DNA of 64,000 nucleotides. Origin: JBGCDD01 sp045105075 (lineage in GTDB: Bacteria; Pseudomonadota; Alphaproteobacteria; Rhodobacterales; Rhodobacteraceae). The notes beneath the pieces are model-generated. The model saw nothing but the letters and a program-made list of their open reading frames with translations. It was not told the DNA's origin and ran no database searches. The translations under genes were made by a program, and so were the position numbers. The first letter of the stretch is position 1. Each line of letters opens with the position of its first letter. Shown one piece after another: positions 18,094 to 30,679 of the stretch. The DNA is taken from positions 4,715-68,714 of the forward strand of contig JBGCDD010000041.1 in assembly GCA_045105075.1 (NCBI GenBank), in the 5' to 3' direction.

Positions 18094-19524
18094 TTACGTG
18101 GATGGCACCGGCGTGGCGCCCGCCGGACCCGTGCGAAAAGCCTGTTCAGCCCCGCCAAAACGCGCCACCAAACGGTCCTGATCTGCCTTGGCGGCGCGGT
18201 CAATCGCATCGGGGTCGCAAATGCGCGACAAAGCCCGGGCCATATCCGCACAAGGCCCGGCATGAGCCGGATCGGGCGCCAGGTTATGGCGCTCTAGCGG
18301 ATCAAGGTGCAGGTCAAAAAGTTCGGGCGGATAGCCGACGTAATGGTGATATTTCCACCGCGCGTTTGCCACCATAAATCCACCCGACGGCGAGGCGGCG
18401 GCGTGATATTCGCTGAACACAACCCTGTCGGGATCGTCGGGTGCGTCGGCAATATCGTGCAGCGAACGCCCGCACCATTGCGACGGGGCGGGCAGGTTTT
18501 GGGCCTGCGTGATGGTCGGAGCCAAATCCACCAAGCTAACCGGCGTCGCAACGTGGTGGCCCGCGCGCACACCCGGACCGGCCATGATCAGCGGCACGTG
18601 GGTGGACTCGCGATAGAGCACAGATTTGCCCCAACGCCCGCGCATGCCAAGGTTTTCACCGTGATCCGAGGTGTAGATCACCAGCGTGTTTTCGCCCTGC
18701 CCGGATGCATCAAGCGCGTCCAGAACCTGACCGATCTGGGCATCTACAAAGGTGCACAGCGCATAATAGGCTGCAATGGCGGCGCGACGATTGGCGTCGC
18801 TGCCCAGTTCGGCGTCGCTGTTTTCGATGTCGTTCATGCGAGCAACCCAAGGGTGCTGCGCGTCGCCATTTTGCGGATGCACGGCCGGCAAAGGCATGGT
18901 GTCGGCGGGGTAATCCGCCAGATAATCGTCGGGAACGGTCAGCGGGAAATGCGGGGCAACAAAGCTGACAAAAGTGACCCATGGCGCGGTGCTGGTGGCG
19001 CTTTCACCGATCCAGTCGCAGGCGGAACGGGCCACGTTTTGATCGAAGATGTTGTATTTCGAAAGGCCTGCGCCGATCGCGCCCAACATGCCGGTGGCCT
19101 CGCGTCGCGCCGGCAACGGATTGCGCACCGAGCCCCAGACCTGGCCAATTCCGTCATGAATATGCATCGCCAGAATTTGGCGGTCGAACCCGGTGGGATC
19201 CTGATCATTGCGATAGTGCAGTTTGCCGATGCTGGTCACCGGCACCCCGGCCTTTTGCAGCACATGACCCCATCCGGACACACGCCCATCATAGGCGTGC
19301 GCATTGTCCCAATAGCCGGTCTGATGCACATACCGCCCGGTCGCCAGAGCCGCGCGCGCCGGCACGCAGATCGGGCTGGGCGTATAGGCATTGGTGAACA
19401 TCGTCCCGCGTGCGGCGAGCCTGTCCAGATTTGGCGTTTTGACGATGCCATGGTCCAGACAGGACAGTGCCGCGGCCTGATGTTCATCGGCCATCAAGAA
19501 CAGGATATTGGGCGGTTTGTTCAC
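18094..19524 (-). CDS. Sulfatase (formylglycine type)
   Basis: 476 residues of the alkaline-phosphatase/sulfatase superfamily. [10 protein letters not shown] supplies the N-terminal metal Asp, and [13 protein letters not shown] holds the C-x-P-x-R motif with Cys53, the residue oxidised to formylglycine. SDHGENLG is the second metal site. No signal peptide, so probably cytoplasmic, acting on imported small sulfate esters; choline sulfatase is one possibility. Start is GTG, 12 bases after the gyrB stop, so it may be read from the gyrB transcript. The biosynthetic operon follows 135 bases downstream on the same strand. Confidence 0.85.
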   Translation of the reverse strand: MNKPPNILFLMADEHQAAALSCLDHGIVKTPNLDRLAARGTMFTNAYTPSPICVPARAALATGRYVHQTGYWDNAHAYDGRVSGWGHVLQKAGVPVTSIGKLHYRNDQDPTGFDRQILAMHIHDGIGQVWGSVRNPLPARREATGMLGAIGAGLSKYNIFDQNVARSACDWIGESATSTAPWVTFVSFVAPHFPLTVPDDYLADYPADTMPLPAVHPQNGDAQHPWVARMNDIENSDAELGSDANRRAAIAAYYALCTFVDAQIGQVLDALDASGQGENTLVIYTSDHGENLGMRGRWGKSVLYRESTHVPLIMAGPGVRAGHHVATPVSLVDLAPTITQAQNLPAPSQWCGRSLHDIADAPDDPDRVVFSEYHAAASPSGGFMVANARWKYHHYVGYPPELFDLHLDPLERHNLAPDPAHAGPCADMARALSRICDPDAIDRAAKADQDRLVARFGGAEQAFRTGPAGATPVPST

Positions 19525-19536
19525 TTGGCTGTGGCC

Positions 19537-21966
<2,430 letters not shown>

Positions 21967-22063
21967 TTATCTTTTTGGCATTTTATACATCGTCTTGGGG
22001 GCAATGTCACGCCGTCACGCTATATTTTGTGATCAGATGGCGGTTTCAGACCTGCTTGGCGGA

Positions 22064-23158
22064 TCAGCCGGAAATATGGCTTTCACCAGCTGTTTCACCG
22101 ACCTCAAGACTTTGCGCGCGCGCCCCCAATTCGGCAAAGAGTTCGGGGCCTGTTCCGGTCATCCAGGCCTGAGCCCCAAGCGCGCAAATCTCGTCATAAA
22201 GCGCGGCACGACGGTTGGCATCCAAATGCGCGGCCACCTCATCCAGCAACACAATCGGCGGCGCGCCCAACATCGCGCTGAGCGCACGCGCATTGGCCAG
22301 GATCAACGACACAAGCAACGCCTTTTGCTCACCGGTGGAACAATCGCGCGCCGCGACGCCCTTGGCCGCATAGACCGCCATCAAATCGGCGCGATGAGGC
22401 CCCACCAATGTGCGCCCCGCCGCCATGTCGCGAAACCGGCTTTCCGCCAGCGCCTCAACCAAATCCGCCTCGGTGTCAGGCATCGCGCCAGCGGTTTGCA
22501 CCAGTTCCAGCTCAGCGACAGGAAACGCGGTTTCAGCCTGGGCCTGCGCGGCTCTCAAATGCGCGAGCGCCGCAAGCCGACCGCGGTGAATGGCAAAGCC
22601 CACCTTGGCCAGTTGCGCCTCAACCGCGCCAAACCAGCCCGCATCCCGCACCTCATCGCGCAACATCCGGTTGCGTTCGCGCATGGCCTTCTCATAGGCA
22701 ATCGCCGCTTCACCGTGGCTGGGCTCAAAACTCATAGCAATGCGGTCCAGAAACCGCCGCCGCCCGTCAGCCCCCTCAATCCACAACCGATCCATCGACG
22801 GGATCAACCACACCACCCGGGCAATACGCCCCAACGCAATCTGCGTGGCCACCTTGTCGTTGATGCGCACCTGGCGCGCCGTGCCGTTCTCTGACCAGGT
22901 TTCCACCTCGTGACGCTGCTCACCAAAAAGCACCTGCCCCCGCAGCTTCCACCCCAACTGCTCAGGGCGCCGCGTCATCTCCTGCGCACTGGCACGGCGC
23001 AGCCCCCGCCCTGGCGAAAACAGCGACACCGCTTCCAGAATGTTGGTCTTGCCCGCGCCATTCAAACCAAAAAGCGCCACAGGCCGCGAATCCAGCTCAA
23101 GCTCGGCGCGTTTGTGCGATCTGAAATGCGACAACGTCAGGGACGTCAGATAAAGCAC
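22064..23158 (-). CDS. recF: DNA replication and repair protein RecF
   Basis: 364 residues. SMC-like ATPase with Walker A GLNGAGKTN, signature region DCSTGEQKALL and Walker B VLLDEVAAHLD. RecF helps load RecA at single-strand gaps. Start is GTG, giving the usual N-terminus LYLTSLTLSHFRSH. It lies between dnaN (48 bases upstream) and gyrB (109 bases downstream), the classical order. Confidence 0.98.
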   Translation of the reverse strand: MLYLTSLTLSHFRSHKRAELELDSRPVALFGLNGAGKTNILEAVSLFSPGRGLRRASAQEMTRRPEQLGWKLRGQVLFGEQRHEVETWSENGTARQVRINDKVATQIALGRIARVVWLIPSMDRLWIEGADGRRRFLDRIAMSFEPSHGEAAIAYEKAMRERNRMLRDEVRDAGWFGAVEAQLAKVGFAIHRGRLAALAHLRAAQAQAETAFPVAELELVQTAGAMPDTEADLVEALAESRFRDMAAGRTLVGPHRADLMAVYAAKGVAARDCSTGEQKALLVSLILANARALSAMLGAPPIVLLDEVAAHLDANRRAALYDEICALGAQAWMTGTGPELFAELGARAQSLEVGETAGESHISG

Positions 23159-23169
23159 CTGGCTTTTCC

Positions 23170-23201
23170 TCTTGCCCCAAATATCCCCGCCGGAGGCAAG
23201 A
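23170..23201. repeat. Intergenic inverted repeat, possible Rhodobacteraceae dispersed element
   Basis: TCTTGCC and GGCAAGA flank CCGCCGGAGG in the 48-base gap between dnaN and recF. Read on the minus strand, the core GCCTCCGGCGGGGATATTT resembles a short element I recall as common between genes in this family; only one full copy is in the window, so its repeat nature is from memory. Confidence 0.45.
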
Positions 23202-23206
23202 AAACC

Positions 23207-24325
23207 TTAAACGCGCATCGGCATGACGACATAGACCGCGCTTTGGTCATTGCCCTCACGCATCAACGTCGGATCGCCGGACGAATTGAACATGAACACC
23301 GCGTTCTCCCGATCAACCTGACTGGCGATTTCCAAGAGATATTTGGCGTTGAACCCAATCTCCAGCTTTTCATCGCCATAAGCCACCGCCAGCTCTTCTT
23401 CGGCTGCGCCACTGTCGGGCGCGTTGACCGACAGGATCAGGCGATCTTCGTCCAGTTGCAATTTCACCGCGCGGCTGCGTTCTGAGCTGACTGTTGCCAC
23501 ACGGTCCACCGCTTGCGCGAAATCGGCCGCGTCCACCTCTAGGCGGCGCGTGTTGCCTTGAGGAATGACGCGGGTGTAGTCGGGAAAGGTGCCGTCGATG
23601 ACTTTCGAGGTCAGCGTGATGTCGGGCGTGGCAAAGCGCACTTTGGTCTCGCTGACCGACACGGCGATGGCCATATCATCATCATCCAGCAATTTGCGCA
23701 ACTCGCCCACGGTCTTGCGCGGCACAATCTCGCCGGGCATGTCCGCTGCATTTTCAGGCAGTTCTGCATCAATGCGCGCCAGTCTGTGACCGTCGGTCGC
23801 CACGCAGCGCAACACTTTGCCGCCATCCGAGTCGGACACATGCATGTAAACGCCGTTCAGATAGTACCGTGTCTCTTCGGTCGAAATTGCGAACTTTGAC
23901 TTGTCGAACAGCCGACGCAACACGCCAGCGGGGGCAGAGAAATTGGAGTCGTATTCCGATGTGGCCATCACCGGAAAATCTTCTTTGGGCAGCGTCGCCA
24001 GCGAAAAATTCGACCGGCCTGCCTCAACTGTCAAACGCCCGGCGGCAGTATCTGCCGTCAGCGTGACCAGTGCCCCATCAGGCAGTTTGCGTACAATTTC
24101 ATGCAATGTGGTGGCCGCGACCGTTGTAGCACCCGCCCGTTCCACTTGTGCCAACGCCTTGTCGACCACTTCGATGTCCAGATCCGTAGCTCGGAATTGC
24201 ACCGTTTCGCCCTCGGCCTCGATCAACACATTGGCCAGGATTGGAATGGTATTGCGCCGCTCAACAACCGATTGCGCCTGCGATACGGCCTTCAGCAAGG
24301 TGCCACGTTCAATACTGATCTTCAT
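23207..24325 (-). CDS. dnaN: DNA polymerase III beta sliding clamp
   Basis: 372 residues, three clamp domains of equal length, N-terminus MKISIERGTLLKAVSQAQ and C-terminal end YVVMPMRV as in the family. It forms the ring that holds DNA polymerase on the template. The frame is open farther upstream but the start at 24325 gives the canonical N-terminus. A 228-base gap separates it from dnaA, enough for its own promoter. Confidence 0.98.
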   Translation of the reverse strand: MKISIERGTLLKAVSQAQSVVERRNTIPILANVLIEAEGETVQFRATDLDIEVVDKALAQVERAGATTVAATTLHEIVRKLPDGALVTLTADTAAGRLTVEAGRSNFSLATLPKEDFPVMATSEYDSNFSAPAGVLRRLFDKSKFAISTEETRYYLNGVYMHVSDSDGGKVLRCVATDGHRLARIDAELPENAADMPGEIVPRKTVGELRKLLDDDDMAIAVSVSETKVRFATPDITLTSKVIDGTFPDYTRVIPQGNTRRLEVDAADFAQAVDRVATVSSERSRAVKLQLDEDRLILSVNAPDSGAAEEELAVAYGDEKLEIGFNAKYLLEIASQVDRENAVFMFNSSGDPTLMREGNDQSAVYVVMPMRV

Positions 24326-24553
24326 GCTGTTGGATCCTTCGCAGATACCGGGATGGGCAGGGTAGCGGTTTGGTTCTGCAACACAAGCCGATAAACAACT
24401 TGTCTGTGCTAATGCGCGCACCGTCAAGTGGGGCGCCGCAAGGGTTTGCGCTGGTATGGCTTGGACGCAATTGCCGCGATTGGCCCGGTTCGAGGCGCTG
24501 CATGAGCGCCCCGAACCCGTTATGTTGAAGATCGCTGGTCTGCCTTAACCGCG

Positions 24554-25930
24554 TCAGGCCTCGAGCGCGCGGCGCAGCATTTCGACATCTTCGGCAATTT
24601 GCCCGTCGGTCTGTTTCAGCTCTTCGATGCGGCGCACACCATGCATGACCGTGGTGTGATCGCGACCGCCAAAGCTGCGCCCGATTTCGGGCAATGACCG
24701 ACTGGTCAGCTGTTTGCACAGATACATCGCCACCTGACGCGGACGCGCATAAGAGCGCAGGCGCTTGGGGCCGATGATGTCCGACATACGGATGTTGTAG
24801 TAATCCGACACCTTGCGCTGAATTTCCTCGACCGTGATCTTGCGTTCCGAGGCGCGCAGCACATCGGCCAGACAATCCTGGGTCAGGTCCATTTCGATCG
24901 GCCGCCCGACCAGCGAGGCAAAGGCAAACAGCCGGGTCAGAGCGCCTTCGAGCACGCGCACGTTTGTGGAAATCCGCTGGGCCAGAAATTCCAGCACGCC
25001 GTCTGCGATTTCCAGACCGGGATAGGTCTGTTTGTGCTTTTGCACCTTGGATTGCAAAATGCCCAGGCGCAGTTCGTAATCGGTGGGATGCAGGTCAACG
25101 ACCAGACCACATTGCAGGCGCGATTTAACCCGATCTTCGAGATCCTTGATTTCGCCCGGGGCACGGTCGGCGGAAATGATGATCTGCTTGTTCTGATCCA
25201 CCAGCGCGTTGAAGGTATGGAAGAATTCTTCCTGCGTGCTGTCTTTGCCTGCGATGAATTGCACATCGTCAACCATCAGCACATCGACCGAGCGGAACAG
25301 CACTTTGAAATCCATCATCTTGCGCTCGCGCAGCGCCTGCACGAAACGGTACATGAACTGTTCAGCCGACAGATAGAGCACATTCAGCTCTGGTTTGCGC
25401 ACGCGCAACTCCCAGGCGATGGCGTGCATCAGGTGGGTTTTGCCCAAACCCACGCCGCCATAGAGCACCAACGGGTTGAAAGTCACCGGGCCGCCTTCGC
25501 TGACACGGCGCGCGGCGGCATGGGCCAGTTCGTTGGGTTTGCCGACCACAAAAGTGTCGAAGGAAAAGCGCGAATCCAGAGGCGCGGCTTCTAGGCCGGG
25601 AATGCCGACCGATGGCGCGGCGGGTGCCGGCTGGGTTGTCGTTGGGGCGGCGGGTGCTTCGCTGCGCACTGCTGGTCGGGCCGGCGTGTTGGCGGCCACC
25701 TCGAACTGCACGCGCTGAACCTTTTCGCCCGACGTGTTCAGTTCGTACAAGATCAGGTCGGCAAAATTGGTGCTGACATAGTTGCCGATGAAATTCGTGG
25801 GCACATGAAAAACAGCTACGCCGTCATTCAGATCACCAAATTCCAACGGTTCTATCCAGTTGGTATAGTTGTGTTGTCCGACTGTCTTGAGCAGTCTTTG
25901 TCTGAGTTGTCCCCATTTTTCTTGTGTCAT
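24554..25930 (-). CDS. dnaA: Chromosomal replication initiator DnaA
   Basis: 458 residues. Domain I at the N-terminus (WGQLRQRLL, YTNWIEPL), a Pro/Ala-rich linker (about residues 90-125), AAA+ domain with Walker A GGVGLGKTHL and Walker B LMVDDVQF, and the DNA-binding signature GRDHTTVMHGVRRI near the end. The ATG at 25930 has GAGG 6 bases upstream; the longer open frame to 26095 lacks homology. DnaA opens the origin and also regulates transcription, often its own. Confidence 0.98.
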   Translation of the reverse strand: MTQEKWGQLRQRLLKTVGQHNYTNWIEPLEFGDLNDGVAVFHVPTNFIGNYVSTNFADLILYELNTSGEKVQRVQFEVAANTPARPAVRSEAPAAPTTTQPAPAAPSVGIPGLEAAPLDSRFSFDTFVVGKPNELAHAAARRVSEGGPVTFNPLVLYGGVGLGKTHLMHAIAWELRVRKPELNVLYLSAEQFMYRFVQALRERKMMDFKVLFRSVDVLMVDDVQFIAGKDSTQEEFFHTFNALVDQNKQIIISADRAPGEIKDLEDRVKSRLQCGLVVDLHPTDYELRLGILQSKVQKHKQTYPGLEIADGVLEFLAQRISTNVRVLEGALTRLFAFASLVGRPIEMDLTQDCLADVLRASERKITVEEIQRKVSDYYNIRMSDIIGPKRLRSYARPRQVAMYLCKQLTSRSLPEIGRSFGGRDHTTVMHGVRRIEELKQTDGQIAEDVEMLRRALEA

Positions 25931-26424
25931 GCAGCGCCTCACGCATCCCAATTTTTTGGCCATCCGGCCGTGTCCCAGGTTTAGATGCCGGATTGGATAT
26001 CCAGCTTGATCCGACCCAAGGGAATCAAAGGGCGCGCCCATAGACAGGCACCCCGGTGCCAGCCCGCAAAGGCACACCGAAGCAACAACAAACACTTTGC
26101 GGAATGGGCCATTTCAGACGCACCGACGCAGACACTGTTCTGTTACGCACTCATGATATGACAGAGTTGTGGTCGCGGTGAGTGCCCGTTTCCCACATCA
26201 ATACAGCGCCGGGAAACCGTGGTTTCCGAGTGCCGCATTCGGCAAAGCCCTTACCCCGATGCCCGTCGGGTGCGCGCTTTGCCACCTGTCCCCCCAAGTC
26301 GTGAATCGCTTGATCAAACTAGCAATTTACCGACCCTGCCAGCAATAAAACTATGTCATTGACAGCAGGTTTCCGACCAAAAGAATCTCTAGGTGTCCGT
26401 TAACCTTTTGCTAACGACTCACAC
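25931..26424 (-). promoter_or_regulatory. dnaA leader and promoter region, no gene
   Basis: About 490 bases without a convincing gene. Two hairpin-capable sequences are seen: GGAAACCGTGGTTTCC at 26211-26226 and CCCGA/TCGGG at 26255-26270. I looked for clustered TTATCCACA-type DnaA boxes and found none, so this does not look like a classical origin, though degenerate boxes cannot be excluded by eye. Confidence 0.5.
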
Positions 26425-26455
26425 AAAAAAGACGTCACCGCAGGGCAACGTCTTT
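26425..26455 (-). terminator. Intrinsic terminator of rpsT
   Basis: On the minus strand AAAGACGT pairs with ACGTCTTT across a 12-base loop, followed by a run of T. It lies 38 bases after the rpsT stop codon. Confidence 0.85.
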
Positions 26456-26492
26456 CATCTGTTTGGTTTTTACCGCTGTGAGGCGCGCTCGA

Positions 26493-26756
26493 TTATCCCA
26501 GCGCTTTTACCCGCGATGTCAGCCGCGACATTTTTCTGGAAGCGGTGTTCTTGTGCAACACTCCCTTGGTGACGCCGCGCATCAGTTCAGGCTGAGCGGC
26601 CCGCAGCGCAGCGGTGGCCGCATCTTTGTTGCCAGAGGCGATTGCCTCTTCGACGTTGCGCAGGAATGTGCGGATACGCGAACGGCGCGCTTTGTTGATT
26701 GCAAAGCGGGTTTCGTTCTGGCGGGCGCGTTTTTTTGCCTGAGGCGTGTTAGCCAT
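26493..26756 (-). CDS. rpsT: 30S ribosomal protein S20
   Basis: 87 residues, basic, starting [13 protein letters not shown] with the typical [11 protein letters not shown] and TSRKMSRL-like end ([16 protein letters not shown]). S20 binds 16S rRNA early in 30S assembly. AAAGG precedes the ATG. In many alphaproteobacteria rpsT lies just upstream of dnaA, as here. Confidence 0.98.
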   Translation of the reverse strand: MANTPQAKKRARQNETRFAINKARRSRIRTFLRNVEEAIASGNKDAATAALRAAQPELMRGVTKGVLHKNTASRKMSRLTSRVKALG

Positions 26757-26904
26757 GTGGGTCGGACCTTTTCAGTTTCAATTCTGTAACCGCGTGTCCG
26801 CCCAGGGGATGTGACCCCAATGGTTGATTCGAGCCAGAGCGGGCTGCACGCGCATGTATGATCGGCGCTGATAGACAAATCTGTGTGGTTTGCAAAGCGC
26901 AAAA

Positions 26905-27681
26905 TCACTTGTCGCGGAATTGCGCCTGACGTTTTTCCAGAAACGCGGCCATGCCTTCTTTCTGGTCTTCGGTGGCAAACATCGAATGAAACACGCGCCG
27001 TTCAAACAACAGCCCTTCGGACAAAGTCACCTCGTAGCTGCGGTTGACCGCTTCCTTGACCGCCAAAACGGTCATGCTGGATTTCTCGGCAATCTTGTGG
27101 GCCGCGCCCAGCGCTTCTTCGATCAGCTTTTTGGCCGGCACGACCCGGCTGACCAGACCACTGCGCTCGGCCTCTTCGGCGGTCATAAAGCGCCCGGTCA
27201 GGTTCATGTCCATCGATTTGGATTTGCCGGCATAGCGCGTCAACCGCTGGGTGCCGCCCATGCCCGCGATCACGCCCAGGTTGATTTCCGGCTGCCCGAA
27301 TTTGGCAGTGTCGGCGGCGATGATGAAATCGCACGACATGGCCAGCTCGCAGCCCCCGCCCAACGCGTAGCCCGCCACAGCCGCAATCATCGGCTTGCGG
27401 ATCGTGTTGATGCGCTCGCAGGCACTGGCAAACAGATTGGATGAAAACACATCAACAAAGCCCATCTGAGACATCTCTTTGATGTCGGCGCCTGCGGCAA
27501 AGGCTTTGTCGGATCCGGTGATCACGATGCAGCGCACCTTGTCATTGGCGTCGCCCTCTTCCAGCGCCTGACACAGTTCGCTGAGCAGTTGCGTGTTCAG
27601 CGCGTTCAGCGCGTCGGGACGGTTGAGTTTGATCAGAGCTACGTGGTCTTCAACGTCGACGGTAATCGTCTCAAAGGCCAT
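26905..27681 (-). CDS. Enoyl-CoA hydratase (crotonase family)
   Basis: 258 residues, the usual length. [11 protein letters not shown] and [17 protein letters not shown] are the oxyanion-hole segments, and [15 protein letters not shown] holds the catalytic Glu region. These match the short-chain enoyl-CoA hydratases that hydrate trans-2-enoyl-CoA in beta-oxidation. It lies singly between rpsT and mutM on the same strand. Confidence 0.93.
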   Translation of the reverse strand: MAFETITVDVEDHVALIKLNRPDALNALNTQLLSELCQALEEGDANDKVRCIVITGSDKAFAAGADIKEMSQMGFVDVFSSNLFASACERINTIRKPMIAAVAGYALGGGCELAMSCDFIIAADTAKFGQPEINLGVIAGMGGTQRLTRYAGKSKSMDMNLTGRFMTAEEAERSGLVSRVVPAKKLIEEALGAAHKIAEKSSMTVLAVKEAVNRSYEVTLSEGLLFERRVFHSMFATEDQKEGMAAFLEKRQAQFRDK

Positions 27682-27746
27682 AGAGGGTGCTTTCCATTGT
27701 GGCTGTCAGAGCAAAAGCCTTAACCACGCGCACGGCACGGTTCAAG

Positions 27747-28598
27747 CTATCTTTGACAGACCGGGCAATAGAAGGACGACCTACCGGATTGAACGATGCG
27801 ATGTACTTTTTCTGTGCAATCAGGGGTGCGGCAGGGTTCGCCCTCGCGGCCATAGACGTCAAAGCTGTGTTGGAAATACCCCAGTTCGCCGTCCGCCTGG
27901 CGGAAATCACGCAGCGAAGATCCGCCTGCATCGATGGCGTCTGACAGGACCTGGCGGATGATGGGCACCAAAGGTGCGACCCGCGCCGCAGCGATTCGCC
28001 CGGCTTTGCGGGTTGGCGCGATGCCCGCGCGGTAGAGCGTTTCGCACACATAGATATTGCCAAGCCCCGCCACCAACCGTTGATCCAACAGCGCAGATTT
28101 GACCGGGCTCATCTTGCCATGGAAGGCCTGGATCAGGTGGGCTTCGTTGAAATCATTGCCCAGCGGTTCGGGCCCCAACACCGCGAGCAGTTTGTGCTGA
28201 TCGGCTGTGGCCGTGCTCATCAGGTCCATCGCGCCAAAACGGCGCGGGTCGTTGAAGGTGATGCGCGCGCCGTTGTCCATGTGAAACACCACGTGATCAT
28301 GTTTCAACTGCGCGGGGTGATCATGCACGAACTGACCCAGCGGGTCGCCAGACACCGTCATGCGACCGGACATGCCGAGATGGATCAACAGGGTTTCGCC
28401 GCCCGACAGATCCGCCAGGATGTATTTTGACCGCCGCCGCAAACGCGCGACCTTTTGGCCGCTCAGCCGCGCGGCCATCTGATCGGGAAACGGCCAGCGC
28501 AGATCGGGGCGGTTGACGTCGGCGCGCACGATCACAGCGCCCTCCATCGCGGGGGCCAGCCCGCGCCGCACGGTTTCCACTTCGGGCAATTCAGGCAT
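27747..28598 (-). CDS. mutM: Formamidopyrimidine-DNA glycosylase
   Basis: 283 residues. N-terminus [13 protein letters not shown] supplies the catalytic Pro (after Met removal) and Glu; the C-terminus has the four-Cys zinc finger (CRTPDC, then YCPVCQR). It removes oxidised purines such as 8-oxoguanine and cuts the strand. Start is inside the previous gene's stop (ATGCCTGA overlap with the 28591-29214 gene), so the two are translated together. Confidence 0.97.
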   Translation of the reverse strand: MPELPEVETVRRGLAPAMEGAVIVRADVNRPDLRWPFPDQMAARLSGQKVARLRRRSKYILADLSGGETLLIHLGMSGRMTVSGDPLGQFVHDHPAQLKHDHVVFHMDNGARITFNDPRRFGAMDLMSTATADQHKLLAVLGPEPLGNDFNEAHLIQAFHGKMSPVKSALLDQRLVAGLGNIYVCETLYRAGIAPTRKAGRIAAARVAPLVPIIRQVLSDAIDAGGSSLRDFRQADGELGYFQHSFDVYGREGEPCRTPDCTEKVHRIVQSGRSSFYCPVCQR

Positions 28599-29214
28599 CG
28601 TCGTCGTCCATTTCGATCAGCGTTGCGTGCAGCTTAGGGTCATGTTTGGCCAAAACCTGCAAGAGCTGAAAATAACCCGACATGCGCGCCATCACCCGGA
28701 TACGGTTGCCATCGTCGAAGGTCAGAATCACGCCGCCCATGACGGTTTTGCCAATCGGTTTGACGCTTTGCAATTGCGCGAAAGGCGCGGTCAGCGGCGC
28801 GCGCAGCGGATCGTCGCGGGTGATCTGAGTGTGATCAAAGCGCAATCGGGTCATGGAAAAGAACACCAGCACAATCGCGCACAGCACAAAGCCAACGCTG
28901 GCCGCAAAAACCGCCCAGTCCTGAGCCGTTGCGTTGGGCGTGGCCCTCAGTTTGTTGCCCAAAACCACCGCGCACACGGCAAAGAACAGGCCGGTCCAGA
29001 GGCCGGTCGCCAGTAATCCAACGGGTTTCATAACCGTGACGGCGCCGTCTTTTTCACCCGGCGTCGTCCACCCGAGATAAACATCGTGCATCGCTTTGGA
29101 CCAGCCACGCCCGATCAGATGCCATTTCAGCCAGACCAGCGCCAAAGCAGCGACCAGCAGCCCGGCGACCGAAACGGGATGTTGCATGAATGTTTGCAGC
29201 AGATCGTCACCCAT
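28591..29214 (-). CDS. Membrane protein with C-terminal PH-like domain, unknown
   Basis: 207 residues. Hydrophobic segments near residues 15-35, 65-90 and 100-120, then a soluble beta-rich tail ([24 protein letters not shown]) resembling a bacterial PH domain. It overlaps the gene before it and mutM after it by 8 bases each. The preceding gene has a similar layout, suggesting a duplicated pair that may form a complex. No function can be named. Confidence 0.75.
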   Translation of the reverse strand: MGDDLLQTFMQHPVSVAGLLVAALALVWLKWHLIGRGWSKAMHDVYLGWTTPGEKDGAVTVMKPVGLLATGLWTGLFFAVCAVVLGNKLRATPNATAQDWAVFAASVGFVLCAIVLVFFSMTRLRFDHTQITRDDPLRAPLTAPFAQLQSVKPIGKTVMGGVILTFDDGNRIRVMARMSGYFQLLQVLAKHDPKLHATLIEMDDDDA

Positions 29215-29842
29215 TGTTCAGTTTTTCCCGCGCGAACTTCAGCAATGCGTCGCGCCCCTCAACGATGGCAGGGATGCGCGCTTTGCCAGTGGTCGCGAAC
29301 ACCAAGAGCTTTTTGCCGACGCCGTCTTGGATCTCCTTGATGTCGCTCCACGTGTGGGTTTGCGCTTTCAGGGTCATCCCCCAAACGGTAAGCGATGTCG
29401 CATCATAGGCATAAAAATAGCGCATCAGCCAAATCGTCTCCCAGATGGTGTAAACACCCACCCCGCCAACACCGGCCAGAAGCAGCGCGCCCCAACCAAG
29501 CTCGCCTTTGGGCAAACCCGCACCCGCGATGAACAGAAAGAGGCCGCCCAAACCGATACCGAATACGAACGCGGGAAACCGATGCCTGATCTGTCCGCGC
29601 CGCACGCCATTTTGGACCAATGGGGGCGCTTTGGTCTTGAAAGCCGCCGAAGTGACCTTGCGCAGTCCGACTTCAAAGGCGACGGAAACCAAAAACAACA
29701 AAAAGAGTGCGGGGATGATGATGCCAAAGGTTGTGAACAACCAAGTGCGCTCAACCACCCCCGCTTCTGCCAGCCGACGCGCCGCGAAGAAGACGGCCAG
29801 CGACAGGATCACCAAAGCGCACCATTTCAAAATTGGCATCAT
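29207..29842 (-). CDS. Membrane protein with C-terminal PH-like domain, unknown
   Basis: 211 residues. Hydrophobic segments near the N-terminus (about 5-22 and 33-58) and 90-135, then a short beta-rich tail (SLTVWGMTLKAQ, KKLLVFATTGKARI). The layout matches the following gene, into which it overlaps (ATGGGTGA). It diverges from ubiE with 81 bases between the starts. Unknown function. Confidence 0.75.
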   Translation of the reverse strand: MMPILKWCALVILSLAVFFAARRLAEAGVVERTWLFTTFGIIIPALFLLFLVSVAFEVGLRKVTSAAFKTKAPPLVQNGVRRGQIRHRFPAFVFGIGLGGLFLFIAGAGLPKGELGWGALLLAGVGGVGVYTIWETIWLMRYFYAYDATSLTVWGMTLKAQTHTWSDIKEIQDGVGKKLLVFATTGKARIPAIVEGRDALLKFAREKLNNG

Positions 29843-29923
29843 TCACCCTGCTTCACTTTGGTCCGTTGGCATCCCGGCGCGCAAACCTATAACGAGACAT
29901 AGGTTAATCTGAGGCCCGCGCAA

Positions 29924-30676
29924 ATGACACACGACACCGACAGAACCACGCATTTCGGACGTGAAACGATTCCCGAACAGGAAAAAGCCGGTCGGGTTCG
30001 CGGCGTGTTTGACTCGGTGGCCGGCAAATACGACATCATGAATGATGTGATGAGCGTTGGGATTCACCGCATCTGGAAAGAAGGTATGATGGATTGGCTG
30101 GCGCCGCGGGCGGGTCAGCGTTTGCTGGATGTGGCCGGCGGGACCGGCGATATCTCGTTCCGGTTTCTCAAACGTGCCGGTTATGGTCATGCAACCGTGC
30201 TGGATCTGACCGAGCCGATGCTGGTGGAAGGGCGCAAACGCGCCGAGGCCGAAACGATGCAGGACAGCTTGGATTGGGTGGTGGGTGACGCAATGGCGCT
30301 GCCGTTCGAGGCCAACAGTTTTGACGTCTATACGATCAGCTTTGGCATCCGCAATGTGACGCGCCCCGAAGTGGCGCTGGCCGAGGCTTACCGCGTGTTG
30401 AAACCCGGCGGACGGCTGATGGTGCTGGAGTTTTCGCAACTGCCCAATGACGCGATGCAAAAGGCCTATGACCTTTACAGTTTCAACGTGATCCCGCGCA
30501 TGGGTCAGATGATTGCAGGCGACCGCGACAGCTATCAATACCTGGTGGAATCGATCCGGAATTTCCCCGATCAAGACACGTTTTTGGGCATGATCCGCGC
30601 GGCTGGATTTGAGCAAGCGAAGTATCGCAACATGTCCATGGGCATCGCTGCGCTGCATTCGGGTTGGAAAATCTGA
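29924..30676 (+). CDS. ubiE: Ubiquinone biosynthesis C-methyltransferase
   Basis: 250 residues. SAM-binding motif [12 protein letters not shown] and the signatures [17 protein letters not shown] and [26 protein letters not shown] are those of UbiE/COQ5, which methylates the ring in quinone synthesis. It is followed after 3 bases by ubiB, so the two form one operon. Confidence 0.97.
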   Translation: MTHDTDRTTHFGRETIPEQEKAGRVRGVFDSVAGKYDIMNDVMSVGIHRIWKEGMMDWLAPRAGQRLLDVAGGTGDISFRFLKRAGYGHATVLDLTEPMLVEGRKRAEAETMQDSLDWVVGDAMALPFEANSFDVYTISFGIRNVTRPEVALAEAYRVLKPGGRLMVLEFSQLPNDAMQKAYDLYSFNVIPRMGQMIAGDRDSYQYLVESIRNFPDQDTFLGMIRAAGFEQAKYRNMSMGIAALHSGWKI

Positions 30677-30679
30677 GCC

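Noticed and set aside
25931..26424. Chromosomal origin of replication upstream of dnaA
   Set aside because: No clustered TTATCCACA-type boxes or AT-rich unwinding stretch seen by eye; called only a leader/promoter region.
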